Positions 17,753 to 26,131 of a stretch of DNA of 49,206 nt are shown in pieces. The position numbers and the translations under genes were made by a program. The notes under the pieces are model-generated. The model worked only from the letters and a program-made list of their open reading frames with translations. It searched no databases and was not told the origin of the DNA. The DNA is from Gammaproteobacteria bacterium. GTDB lineage: Bacteria > Pseudomonadota > Gammaproteobacteria > Legionellales > Legionellaceae. The stretch covers positions 1 through 49,206 of the forward strand of contig JAUICE010000008.1 of assembly GCA_030428185.1 (NCBI GenBank), given 5' to 3'. How positions within the stretch are numbered: the stretch's first letter is position 1; every line of letters starts with the position of its first letter.

Positions 17753-19750
17753 GTCGAGACAACGATTTGAGCTATCTGCTTCGATAGAGCGATCCTCTTT
17801 TTTAGAGTCTATAAAAAACACCAATTTACTTTGGCTAACTGTTGTCAGTAAACCACAGGCAGAACGCTTAATCACTTTTTTTGTAAACCAAGAAGCTTCT
17901 TTCATTTTTTCTTCTATCTTTTGATTGAGTAAACTTAAGCGCTGTTCGTCACTCACTGGTTGCCCATTACTTGCTGATGACGGTCTGGGAATTTCTTGCG
18001 TAATCGCCTCAAAAAGTGCCTTATAGGTTTTTGAAACACGACATAAAATCTTATGTATTAACCGTTTTTCTCTCTTATGGAGATAAGTTCTTACTTCTGT
18101 AATAATTTCTGAGGCTGTTTCTTGCTTTACTCGTTTGATAAGTTTATCTGTATCTAATACTTGCTTGGCTAAATCTTTTTCTGCTTTATGATAAACCTGC
18201 GTACATAATGTTAATTTCTGAGTAAAATCAGTAGGCTTTTCTCCATCATAAATAGCATCTAATAAAGGATCGACTAAGCGAGATTCAATAGCATCCAGTT
18301 CTTTTTGTTCAGTTTCTAAAAGTTCTGATTTAAGCACTTTATACTGTTCCCATAACTCGTTCCACTGTAAAAACAATGGAGCTCTTTCTTTAATCGCTTG
18401 TTCGGCTTTATCGAGCTCATTTTTAGTATCTTTTAAGATACGTATCATCAACTCTTTATCAGTATAACTGTCATCAATATCTTGACTAGTCACTAAAGGC
18501 AGCGGGCTTGTTAGTTTTGTAAGGATGGCATTAATTGCTAGACGTTTATCCTTAATTACAACCAACTTCTCTTGATGACTAGAAACAGATAGTGCCTCTT
18601 TAGGAAGATTATTTCTAAACTCCTTAATTGACTGAATCATGCGCCTACTTGTAAACTCACCTTTTAAAAGTGCTTCAGGAAAACGCCTTCTAAAATAGGC
18701 TTTGAGATTATCGCGAAAAATCATGAATGGATCGGGATCAAATAAAGTTAGATTACCTGTTAGCATATCTAGTAATTCAACACTACTCTGCCAAAAATAA
18801 CTGGCGTAACCACGCATAGAATTATCAGGAAAAAGTCTTCCTTGGACCGCTGCTCGCTCCTCAGTAGAGAACCGAAGAAGTTTTACCATTGCGTCTAAAT
18901 CGCTTTTTTTGGGAAATATGGTCTTCAAACCCTCAATAAACTCATCATCATTTTGATAGTCTGAAAAAATTTTCAACAATGGAATAAAACCATCAAACTC
19001 CTGAACCATTTCTGTGTGTCGATTAAGTATCGTAGCTTTCGTTGTTTCTAACCGACTATTCAGTCGGATATATATATCTTCAATTTGCTTTGCAATAGGC
19101 TCATGTTGCTCTGCTTCATGCCGTGCTCTAAGCGCTTGCTGCTCCTGTTGCTCTCGAGTTTTTAGGTAATTTTTGTAGCCATCTTTGATAACAAGCATTG
19201 CACTTTTTAAGCTTTCAACAACATCAGATGAAACCATCATCTGTATCACTTTACTTGAGCTAATTTTAATCGTTAAGCACCTTAATGCTAAGTAAGTTGA
19301 AACAAGAGCACAAAAGACTGTTTCACTATTTCCGCTAGGATTTGAATCTAACCAATCTTTAAGTGTTGTTCGGATTTCATTAAGCATTTCCGTAATACCT
19401 GATAACATCTCAGTCGGTTTTTTTGGAAAATTTTCTTCTAAAATCTGATTGAGTGTATTGATTAAAGCAATCTCTCTTTCGTCTTCAATGTTTTTGTTAT
19501 AATCAACCAAAGACAGATAAGCTGACAATAAACAACTTTTTACGCGCTTATCTTTGCTATCTAACTCTATATATAACTCAGATTTATCATTATCCAGTAC
19601 TGTGTCTATATGAGCAAAAGCTGCATAATCTCTAGATATGGTGCCTAAAAATGGATATATAACCTCTACTACTGTTCCTTTATATGGGCCATCCTCTGCT
19701 AGATAAACATCCAAAGTCTTTGGCTTTTTAGCACTACCAAAAAAACCCAT
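17729..19750 (-). CDS. Large helical/coiled-coil protein, unknown function
   Basis: The 673-residue, strongly charged and mainly helical protein has no signal peptide or transmembrane helix. A Gln/Glu/Arg-rich coiled coil lies near residues 195-225, with further coiled segments around 440-560. The N-terminus (MGFFGSAKKPKTLDVYLAEDG) is followed by a short strand-rich region and then helices. No enzyme motif is seen. Large, family-less helical cytoplasmic proteins of this kind are common among secreted effectors of intracellular gammaproteobacteria, but nothing in the sequence proves secretion. The 3' end overlaps the convergent membrane gene by 24 bases. Confidence 0.65.
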   Translation of the reverse strand: MGFFGSAKKPKTLDVYLAEDGPYKGTVVEVIYPFLGTISRDYAAFAHIDTVLDNDKSELYIELDSKDKRVKSCLLSAYLSLVDYNKNIEDEREIALINTLNQILEENFPKKPTEMLSGITEMLNEIRTTLKDWLDSNPSGNSETVFCALVSTYLALRCLTIKISSSKVIQMMVSSDVVESLKSAMLVIKDGYKNYLKTREQQEQQALRARHEAEQHEPIAKQIEDIYIRLNSRLETTKATILNRHTEMVQEFDGFIPLLKIFSDYQNDDEFIEGLKTIFPKKSDLDAMVKLLRFSTEERAAVQGRLFPDNSMRGYASYFWQSSVELLDMLTGNLTLFDPDPFMIFRDNLKAYFRRRFPEALLKGEFTSRRMIQSIKEFRNNLPKEALSVSSHQEKLVVIKDKRLAINAILTKLTSPLPLVTSQDIDDSYTDKELMIRILKDTKNELDKAEQAIKERAPLFLQWNELWEQYKVLKSELLETEQKELDAIESRLVDPLLDAIYDGEKPTDFTQKLTLCTQVYHKAEKDLAKQVLDTDKLIKRVKQETASEIITEVRTYLHKREKRLIHKILCRVSKTYKALFEAITQEIPRPSSASNGQPVSDEQRLSLLNQKIEEKMKEASWFTKKVIKRSACGLLTTVSQSKLVFFIDSKKEDRSIEADSSNRCLDLSVAETI

Positions 19751-19883
19751 AAAAGTCCCCCAAAAGGATCATCACTATTTTCAATCTTAAAGCATGTTAA
19801 AAAAAAACACAATGACGACATTTTTTTTAGATTAACTAATTGATAAATTGTATATAATTAACATATTTGTTAGACAGGAGCTC

Positions 19884-20606
19884 TTAGATTGGCTCTGATT
19901 GAGGCTCGATTAACAGCTCATTTAAGGCTGCATGTTGCGGTTGATTTAGAGCAAATACACAGGCAGCAACAATATCATCCACAGACAAAAAGTGCTCTTT
20001 ATCATTAGAACCATATTGTTGTTCAGCACGTGTATCTAGAGAGCGGCCATGCAAATCAGTATCTACATTTCCTGGCTGAATATTAGTCACTTTAATACCC
20101 TTGTCTTTAAGTTCGTAACGCATGGCTGTTGCGGTAAACTCAACAAAGGCCTTAGTACCTGAATAAACCGCTAGCCCTGGAAAAGCTCTTCGGCCTGCAT
20201 CGGATGTAATATTGATTATATGCCCATGACCACTTTTTACTAGCTCCGGCAATGCCGCCTGAGTCACATGAATAAATCCTTTGCAATTAACATCAATCAT
20301 GGAGAGCATTTCATCAATATTTGCTGAAGCCATGTCCATATAATACATTACACCAGCATTATTAATCAGCACATCGATACTTGAAAAGCGATTTAGACTC
20401 TCTTGTATCCAGCGCTTCATATCGTCAAAACTACGCACATCACCACAAAACACATAGAGACTACTTGAAGAAATCGCCTCAAGAGAAGCGATATTCCGCG
20501 AGCATACCGATACATTTGCACCAAGACTTATAAGCTTTTTAGTTAGCGCAAACCCAATGCCGCTAGAAGCTCCTGAAATTAAAATCGTTTTACCCTTGAT
20601 AGTCAT
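19884..20606 (-). CDS. Short-chain dehydrogenase/reductase
   Basis: The 240-residue classical SDR has the nucleotide-binding GASSGIG at 12-18, NNAG at 82-85, and the catalytic triad S135, Y148 and K152 (YSGTK). PG motif residues follow in IQPGNVDTDL. It should oxidise or reduce a carbonyl/alcohol with NAD(P)H. Its start lies inside the end of the upstream adenylation-reductase gene (17-base overlap), so the two are translated together. By inference it may reduce the aldehyde released by that protein, or prepare its substrate. Confidence 0.9.
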   Translation of the reverse strand: MTIKGKTILISGASSGIGFALTKKLISLGANVSVCSRNIASLEAISSSSLYVFCGDVRSFDDMKRWIQESLNRFSSIDVLINNAGVMYYMDMASANIDEMLSMIDVNCKGFIHVTQAALPELVKSGHGHIINITSDAGRRAFPGLAVYSGTKAFVEFTATAMRYELKDKGIKVTNIQPGNVDTDLHGRSLDTRAEQQYGSNDKEHFLSVDDIVAACVFALNQPQHAALNELLIEPQSEPI

Positions 20607-23445
20607 AACAACGCTCGCTTTTTAAGTAAGTTAAGTCTTGAATATAAGATGATTTAGAATAATCGATGTTTTGATATGCGTCTAATGCATTATCGAAAGC
20701 CAAATGATATTTGTGCTCAAAGCAAAACTTAGTGTGTGCTATAAGTGCTGATAACGATTGATTCTGAATATGATGTATCCAATCATCTTTTGGTATTATT
20801 TTAACATCATCTAGAAATTGCTTAATTTCTTCTGAGGATATTTTTTTTGATTGAGACATGTGATAAATTTTTTGATTGAAATTATGACGATAAAACTCTG
20901 ATACAATAGCCTTGGTCACTATATCAACTGGCGTTATTTCAATGGAGAGCTCTTTAGGAAGCGTTTGACTCAAGCGGACTTCATTGAATAGAAAATTATT
21001 TGCATCATCAGGGTTTGCAATTAGCGAGCCACGTGCTGGTCCTAAGTTTCCAAGGCGGAAGATTGCATACTCACACCAAGTATGATGACGCAACACTTCC
21101 TCAGCCACCCATTTTGACTGCCCATAACCATCAGGAATCATCATTGCATCATCCCTCGCAATAAAATCCTCTGAAAATGTTTTTTGGATATTAGGAATAA
21201 CTGCATCCGAAGAGATAAAACCTAAAGATTTTTTCTTACCGTTTTTAATCAATGATAAAATTTCGTAGATACTATCAACATTTACTTTTTTTAACCGTTC
21301 AAAGGGGAGCAGTAAATTAACGGTAGCAGCGGCATGCAAAACAATATCAATGTCATGAGATAAACGATGAAAAATATCACCTGACAAACCCAACTGTTTT
21401 TCGTCTAAAGAACCACTATATACTTTAATTCGTGATAACTCATCATCACTAAAATTTATCTCATATTGTTTAGCTACTGTTTGTAATCTTAACCGCGCAT
21501 CATTTTCATCTTTGCCTCGAATCAAGCAATGAATGATTATATTTGCATCAATTGATAACTCTTTGAGTAAGTGAATACCTAAAAATCCAGTGCTACCGGT
21601 TAAAAAAAACTGCTTTGGTTTACTTAACGATGTAGTATTCTCTGTTTCTGGCGCTTCAAGTATGTTTATCGGCTCTTCTAAAAATAAATTTAAACGCTTA
21701 GCCCCTCCCTGTTTTATCAACTTAACTTGTGAAATAAAATTTGGGTGGGTATCAAGATCTGCAATAGTAAGCGCGATTGAAAATGTTTTTTTGATTCGCT
21801 GTAACAGCTGAATTAACGCTAAAGAATGTCCACCTAACTCAAAAAAAGAATCCGATTCGTGAAACGATTCAGTCCCAAGCACATCACACCAAATTTGCTT
21901 AAGCTGCCCCTCTATGCTTGTAGGCTTGGTAAGCCCGGCCTCCTTCCTATTTAACTTAGCAGAATAGGCATTTAAGTTAAACTGACTTAATATAAATCTT
22001 GAGGGGACCATATAATGCGGCATATGTGCCTTTAAAAACACTGTTAGAGAGCGGCTGATACCTGTCTCATTGAGTCCATATTGTGTTGCAAAAGCCTCAC
22101 CATCTTCTGCTTCAATATATGCAATGACACTTGCTTCTAGCCCTCGGTCTTGCTGAGCTTTTACCACACACTGCTTAATCGGCAAGCACGCCTTCATCAG
22201 TGATTCAATAGCAAGCAAGGATACATTATAGCCTCGAAGCTTCACCACACTATCGATACGGCCTAATATAGTGAGCCTATGCTCTGTATCAATAAAAGCC
22301 TTATCTCCCGTTTTAAATAGTCGCATGCCCGTTGGACTATTCTGCGCTTCAATAAATAACGACTCGTTTAAATCAGGGCGATTCAAATACCCCTCACATA
22401 AACCTTTACCACCAATGTATAATGCACCGACTTCGTTAGTTTTAAGCTGATGATGATTATCGTCTAAAATTACAGCGGTTACTTCGGAGAAAACACGACC
22501 AACACAACTTAGGTTTTTATCCACTGAAGCTTCTTTATTTAAGAGACTCATTGCTACATCAAAGGTCTCAGAAATACTGTATAAATTATAAAATTGAGTC
22601 TCTGAAAAATCGTCTATGACTAATCTTTTTAATAAATTGCTAACAACTTCACCATTGAGCCAACAACGAGATAAGGTGCTAAGTTTACTGCTTAAGTGCT
22701 CATCTTTAACAAACTGCCAAAACATTTCAGCATAAGATGGCGTCATCAGTATTTCTGTGACTTTTTGTTGAAAAATCACATCACTAAGCGTATTAAAATC
22801 ATGTAACTCAAAATCTGAGAGTATGTATACTTTCGCTCCCTTTAAAAGTGGCCTGAATACTTCCCAGTATAAATAAATATGACATGCTACGACGTCAGAA
22901 GATTGATAACCTGCCTCTTGATACCGCCATTCATAGGAGGTCAGTATCGTTTCATGAGAAATAACCATCCCTTTTGGCTTGCCTGTGGAACCCGAGGAAT
23001 AAACCAACCATGCTGATTTATTGACTACATACTCTTCTAAGCCCTCACATACATTTTTTGTCGGTATTTCATAATGATTAGAAATCATAATAACCGGAAT
23101 ATCGACTGCCTCATCAAAAGAAGCTTCATCTCTCAATATTAACTTTGCATCAGCATCGACTAAAGTAAATAACACTTGATGCATTGGAAAGGCTAGATCT
23201 AAAGTCAAAGCCACCCCACCACACTTAACAATCGCTAAATATGACAGAACTGCTTCTATAGACTTATCAGCATAAATAGCAACAACATCGTTAGGCTTAA
23301 TATCATGCCTAGTAAGCGTTGTCACAATTTCGTCAATTTTAAACAAGGCTTGCTCATAGGTTATCTGTCTACGAGCATCGGCTAAACAAACTTCTTTTTT
23401 ATGTTTACTTGCAGCAACATAAAAGGCTTGATATAAATTCAACAT
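20590..23445 (-). CDS. NRPS-like adenylation-carrier-thioester reductase protein (A-T-R)
   Basis: This 951-residue single-module enzyme has three domains. The adenylation domain (1-500) carries the P-loop LVYSSGSTGKPKG (147-159), a NLYSISETFD A5-like motif (288-297), FKTGD, GRIDSVVKLRGYN (395-407) and an A10-type lysine (K497). The carrier domain (about 510-580) has FFELGGHSLALI with phosphopantetheine serine S541. The reductase domain (612-951) has GSTGFLG (617-623) and the YGQSK catalytic pair Y774/K778. Such enzymes activate an acid, load it on the carrier and release it as an aldehyde or alcohol (Lys2/carboxylic acid reductase logic). The usual Asp that binds the alpha-amino group is not evident near CHIYLYWEVF, so the substrate may not be an ordinary alpha-amino acid. 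The product is unknown. Activity needs a phosphopantetheinyl transferase, not seen here. Confidence 0.9.
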   Translation of the reverse strand: MLNLYQAFYVAASKHKKEVCLADARRQITYEQALFKIDEIVTTLTRHDIKPNDVVAIYADKSIEAVLSYLAIVKCGGVALTLDLAFPMHQVLFTLVDADAKLILRDEASFDEAVDIPVIMISNHYEIPTKNVCEGLEEYVVNKSAWLVYSSGSTGKPKGMVISHETILTSYEWRYQEAGYQSSDVVACHIYLYWEVFRPLLKGAKVYILSDFELHDFNTLSDVIFQQKVTEILMTPSYAEMFWQFVKDEHLSSKLSTLSRCWLNGEVVSNLLKRLVIDDFSETQFYNLYSISETFDVAMSLLNKEASVDKNLSCVGRVFSEVTAVILDDNHHQLKTNEVGALYIGGKGLCEGYLNRPDLNESLFIEAQNSPTGMRLFKTGDKAFIDTEHRLTILGRIDSVVKLRGYNVSLLAIESLMKACLPIKQCVVKAQQDRGLEASVIAYIEAEDGEAFATQYGLNETGISRSLTVFLKAHMPHYMVPSRFILSQFNLNAYSAKLNRKEAGLTKPTSIEGQLKQIWCDVLGTESFHESDSFFELGGHSLALIQLLQRIKKTFSIALTIADLDTHPNFISQVKLIKQGGAKRLNLFLEEPINILEAPETENTTSLSKPKQFFLTGSTGFLGIHLLKELSIDANIIIHCLIRGKDENDARLRLQTVAKQYEINFSDDELSRIKVYSGSLDEKQLGLSGDIFHRLSHDIDIVLHAAATVNLLLPFERLKKVNVDSIYEILSLIKNGKKKSLGFISSDAVIPNIQKTFSEDFIARDDAMMIPDGYGQSKWVAEEVLRHHTWCEYAIFRLGNLGPARGSLIANPDDANNFLFNEVRLSQTLPKELSIEITPVDIVTKAIVSEFYRHNFNQKIYHMSQSKKISSEEIKQFLDDVKIIPKDDWIHHIQNQSLSALIAHTKFCFEHKYHLAFDNALDAYQNIDYSKSSYIQDLTYLKSERCYDYQG

Positions 23446-23572
23446 TGATGATTAGTCTTTTAACGTTAACTTTCTTAATAAAAATCTGAGCAATTTTACA
23501 TCAGCTTCATTTTTATTACTATTTTTTTATTCTGATTATTTACGGACTGAAGTCTGTCGAGGAAGCATACCA

Positions 23573-24106
23573 ATGCACAAGATTTGCGTATACTTAAGTG
23601 CTAATGACACAGAGGATAGTCATCTCAGACAATCCGTCAAACAACTGGCAAAACTACTGGTAGCCAATAATAAACATGTTATCTACGGTGGTTCAACAAA
23701 TGGGCTGATGGGCGTATTTGCAAATGAGGTGCTTGCTCACCAGGGAATAATAACCGGCATCATTTCAAAAGATCTTCAACATCAAGAGTGTACCCATGAA
23801 GGCTTAACCGAACTCATTACAACAGAAACCATTGTTGAAAGAAAAGAGAAAATGCTAGAGGTTTCTGATGGTTTTATCGTACTTCCCGGTGGCGTAGGTA
23901 CTTTAGAAGAACTGTTCACAACTTGGTGTGCTATTAAAATTGGGCGATACAGCAAACCCATTAACCTACTCAATCTCAATGGATATTATGAACCGCTTTA
24001 TCAACAAATTACTCATATGGGAACCAATGGATTTATCAACGAGCAGCATGCATTCCAACTCAAAACATACGATGATATTGAAACCCTAATCACCTCAATA
24101 CCATAA
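23573..24106 (+). CDS. LOG family protein (nucleoside 5'-monophosphate phosphoribohydrolase-like)
   Basis: The 177-residue Rossmann-like protein has the family signatures: GGSTNGLMG (39-47), an ERKEKM motif (about 89-94) and PGGVGTLEE (105-113). LOG proteins cleave the N-glycosidic bond of nucleotide monophosphates, releasing ribose 5-phosphate and a free base. Some make cytokinins. A GAGG ribosome binding site precedes the ATG. The gene is divergent from the adenylation-reductase gene and convergent with the EamA gene (7-base gap), so it may or may not belong to that pathway. Confidence 0.92.
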   Translation: MHKICVYLSANDTEDSHLRQSVKQLAKLLVANNKHVIYGGSTNGLMGVFANEVLAHQGIITGIISKDLQHQECTHEGLTELITTETIVERKEKMLEVSDGFIVLPGGVGTLEELFTTWCAIKIGRYSKPINLLNLNGYYEPLYQQITHMGTNGFINEQHAFQLKTYDDIETLITSIP

Positions 24107-24113
24107 TCCTTGG

Positions 24114-25010
24114 TTAACGATTGCTATAACTACTCACAAATATAGATGTCATCACTAAAAGCATTCCTAGAAGTTGTATGCTACTAATTGCTTCACCTAA
24201 AAATAAGTAGGCAATGATCATAATTAATAGTGGTCCCATTGCTGTAAATAAACCCGCTCTTGATGCAGGAATAACTTTCGCACCCATAGACCAAAAAACA
24301 TAAAAAAATGAGGACGCAATCCCAGTTAATAGCATCACTTCAAAGACATTCAGATTAACAAACTGTAATACATAATCAAATCCCGAAATAAAAGCTATAG
24401 GCATTAAGCACAAAAAATTAACCCCATTCATTAATAAAGAAAGATGGAAAACAGGGAGTCTATTTTCATAAAATCGTGATAACACAAAATAAGCAGCTTC
24501 GGGTAGTAGTGCGATAAACACAATAAAATCCCCAAGCAAATAGCCTTTAGTCCCCAAACTTAAGTGCTGGGCATTGATGACTATCAAACCACCTATTGCC
24601 ATGACTAAAGCGATGACTGTTGGCATACTTAAACGCTCTCGTAAAAAAACAACCGCTCCTGCTGCAATAAGCGCAGGTAATACACTGATAATAATACCGG
24701 CAACCGAAGCATCCGTGTATTGAAGCCCTAACATTACCAACGAATTAAATAATACACCGGCGCAAATACCTTGGCAGGCAATCAATATCCATTCCTTCTT
24801 TTTTAGGTGTGTAAAATGTTTAATACTTAAACCATCTTTTTGTATTAAGCAAAATACTAGTAGTAACATTGTCGCAATACCGAAACGAAAAAAAACCACC
24901 GTAATCACATGAACATGGGCACTTAAGTATTTTGAACCAGTTACGGTTATTGCAACCATTAACTGTGACAGGCTTAAAAAAAGCGCTGCAAGTAGTCTAT
25001 TTCTGCCCAT
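24114..25010 (-). CDS. EamA/DMT-family transporter
   Basis: The 298-residue integral membrane protein has about ten transmembrane helices arranged as two EamA repeats (about 5-135 and 150-290). The conserved feature SVLPALIAAGAVVFLRERLS ends the first repeat and the FLGEAISSIQLLGMLLVMTSI tail ends the second. Family members export amino acids or related metabolites, but the substrate cannot be told from sequence. It ends 7 bases from the convergent LOG gene. Confidence 0.9.
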   Translation of the reverse strand: MGRNRLLAALFLSLSQLMVAITVTGSKYLSAHVHVITVVFFRFGIATMLLLVFCLIQKDGLSIKHFTHLKKKEWILIACQGICAGVLFNSLVMLGLQYTDASVAGIIISVLPALIAAGAVVFLRERLSMPTVIALVMAIGGLIVINAQHLSLGTKGYLLGDFIVFIALLPEAAYFVLSRFYENRLPVFHLSLLMNGVNFLCLMPIAFISGFDYVLQFVNLNVFEVMLLTGIASSFFYVFWSMGAKVIPASRAGLFTAMGPLLIMIIAYLFLGEAISSIQLLGMLLVMTSIFVSSYSNR

Positions 25011-25214
25011 TTCAGCAAAGCCTATGACAATAAAAAAGCAAATTTTAACAAACTGCTCTATTTTTTTGCAACACTATTTTGAAAAAATATTTTTTTTCCT
25101 TAATAAACAATAGGTTGGTTGTATATGGTGATATTTTTAGTCATCTCCAAAATCACAACACACTATTGCCTATTTATTAACAAAATAGCTACAATACAGA
25201 CTCGTTGATTTTAG

Positions 25215-25850
25215 TTGAGTCACTCCTTGATTTTTAAGCTATATTCAGTAGGCCTCATTGCTTTATTATCGGCAATGTCTCCTGGCCCAGACTTTGTGAT
25301 TGTTTCACAAAATGCCATGTTACGCTCGAGGCTACATGGCATTGTAACAAGCTTTGGCGTGTCACTGGGATTACTGGTTCACTGCTCTTATTGTGTTCTG
25401 GGTGTTGCTGCGGCGATTACAAGCTCAATCGTTCTATTTGATTTAATTAAATATTTGGGCGCAAGTTACTTAGCATTCATTGGTTTTAAAAATATACTTA
25501 ATAAACCCTTAAAGCAGCCTCTCAAACAAACAAAAAACGGTCAAAACCTACCACAGTCAACACTCTGGCAGGCTTTTAAAGAAGGCCTTTTTGTCAATTT
25601 ATTTAACCCAAAATGCACACTTTTTCTACTGTCAATGTTTACCATGGTCATTACAGAGCAAACTAGACTTTGGTTACGCATTACATTTGGACTAGAGATA
25701 ATCCTAATTGGCCTTTTATGGTTTGTCTTCCTTTCCTACTGTATTACACACAAGCAAGTACAAAAAAAAATAAACACCTATCAAAATATAGTGATGCGCT
25801 TTTCTGGATTAATTTTAGTCTTTTTGAGCTTTAAAATTATGATCAGTTAA
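25215..25850 (+). CDS. LysE/RhtB-family amino acid exporter
   Basis: The 211-residue, six-helix membrane protein has the hallmark SPGPDFV near its N-terminus, then a GxxxGLLVHCSYCVLGVAA stretch, KYLGASYLAFIGFK and NLFNPKCTLFLLSMF. These are typical of LysE/RhtB exporters of amino acids or homoserine lactones. The start is a TTG. A second TTG five codons later is possible, and no ATG lies before the SPGPDF motif. No strong ribosome binding site is visible, so the N-terminus is uncertain. A hairpin terminator lies about 135 bases downstream. Confidence 0.9.
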   Translation: MSHSLIFKLYSVGLIALLSAMSPGPDFVIVSQNAMLRSRLHGIVTSFGVSLGLLVHCSYCVLGVAAAITSSIVLFDLIKYLGASYLAFIGFKNILNKPLKQPLKQTKNGQNLPQSTLWQAFKEGLFVNLFNPKCTLFLLSMFTMVITEQTRLWLRITFGLEIILIGLLWFVFLSYCITHKQVQKKINTYQNIVMRFSGLILVFLSFKIMIS

Positions 25851-26131
25851 ATGATTTGATCCTATCAAAAATTTTTTAACTTGAAACTTTTTCACTTAGT
25901 TAGTTTTATGCTTTACTTAAACATAAGGACAGTGAAACAATCCCTCCCAATTGATTCCTTCCTGTAGTAAGTTTGAAATCAAACAAAGGCGCTACTAAGC
26001 GCCTTTTTAATAACCTAATAACCACGCGACCAGATCCATTGCTTAACTCTGCAAAAAAAGAGAAGATTGCGCAATAGATAAACAATATGGTAGTATAGAC
26101 CACCGCTTAAGTGTCAGTGTCTATAATTGTT
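25851..26131. other. Intergenic region before the kinase gene
   Basis: This stretch of about 280 bp holds a terminator hairpin (25985-26008) and no credible gene. The upstream part of the kinase frame (26111-26131, GTG start) may be leader rather than protein. Confidence 0.5.
25985..26008 (+). terminator. Rho-independent terminator
   Basis: An eight-base perfect stem AAAGGCGC/GCGCCTTT closes a TACTAA loop and is followed by further T residues. It lies downstream of the LysE-family gene and upstream of the kinase gene. Confidence 0.75.
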
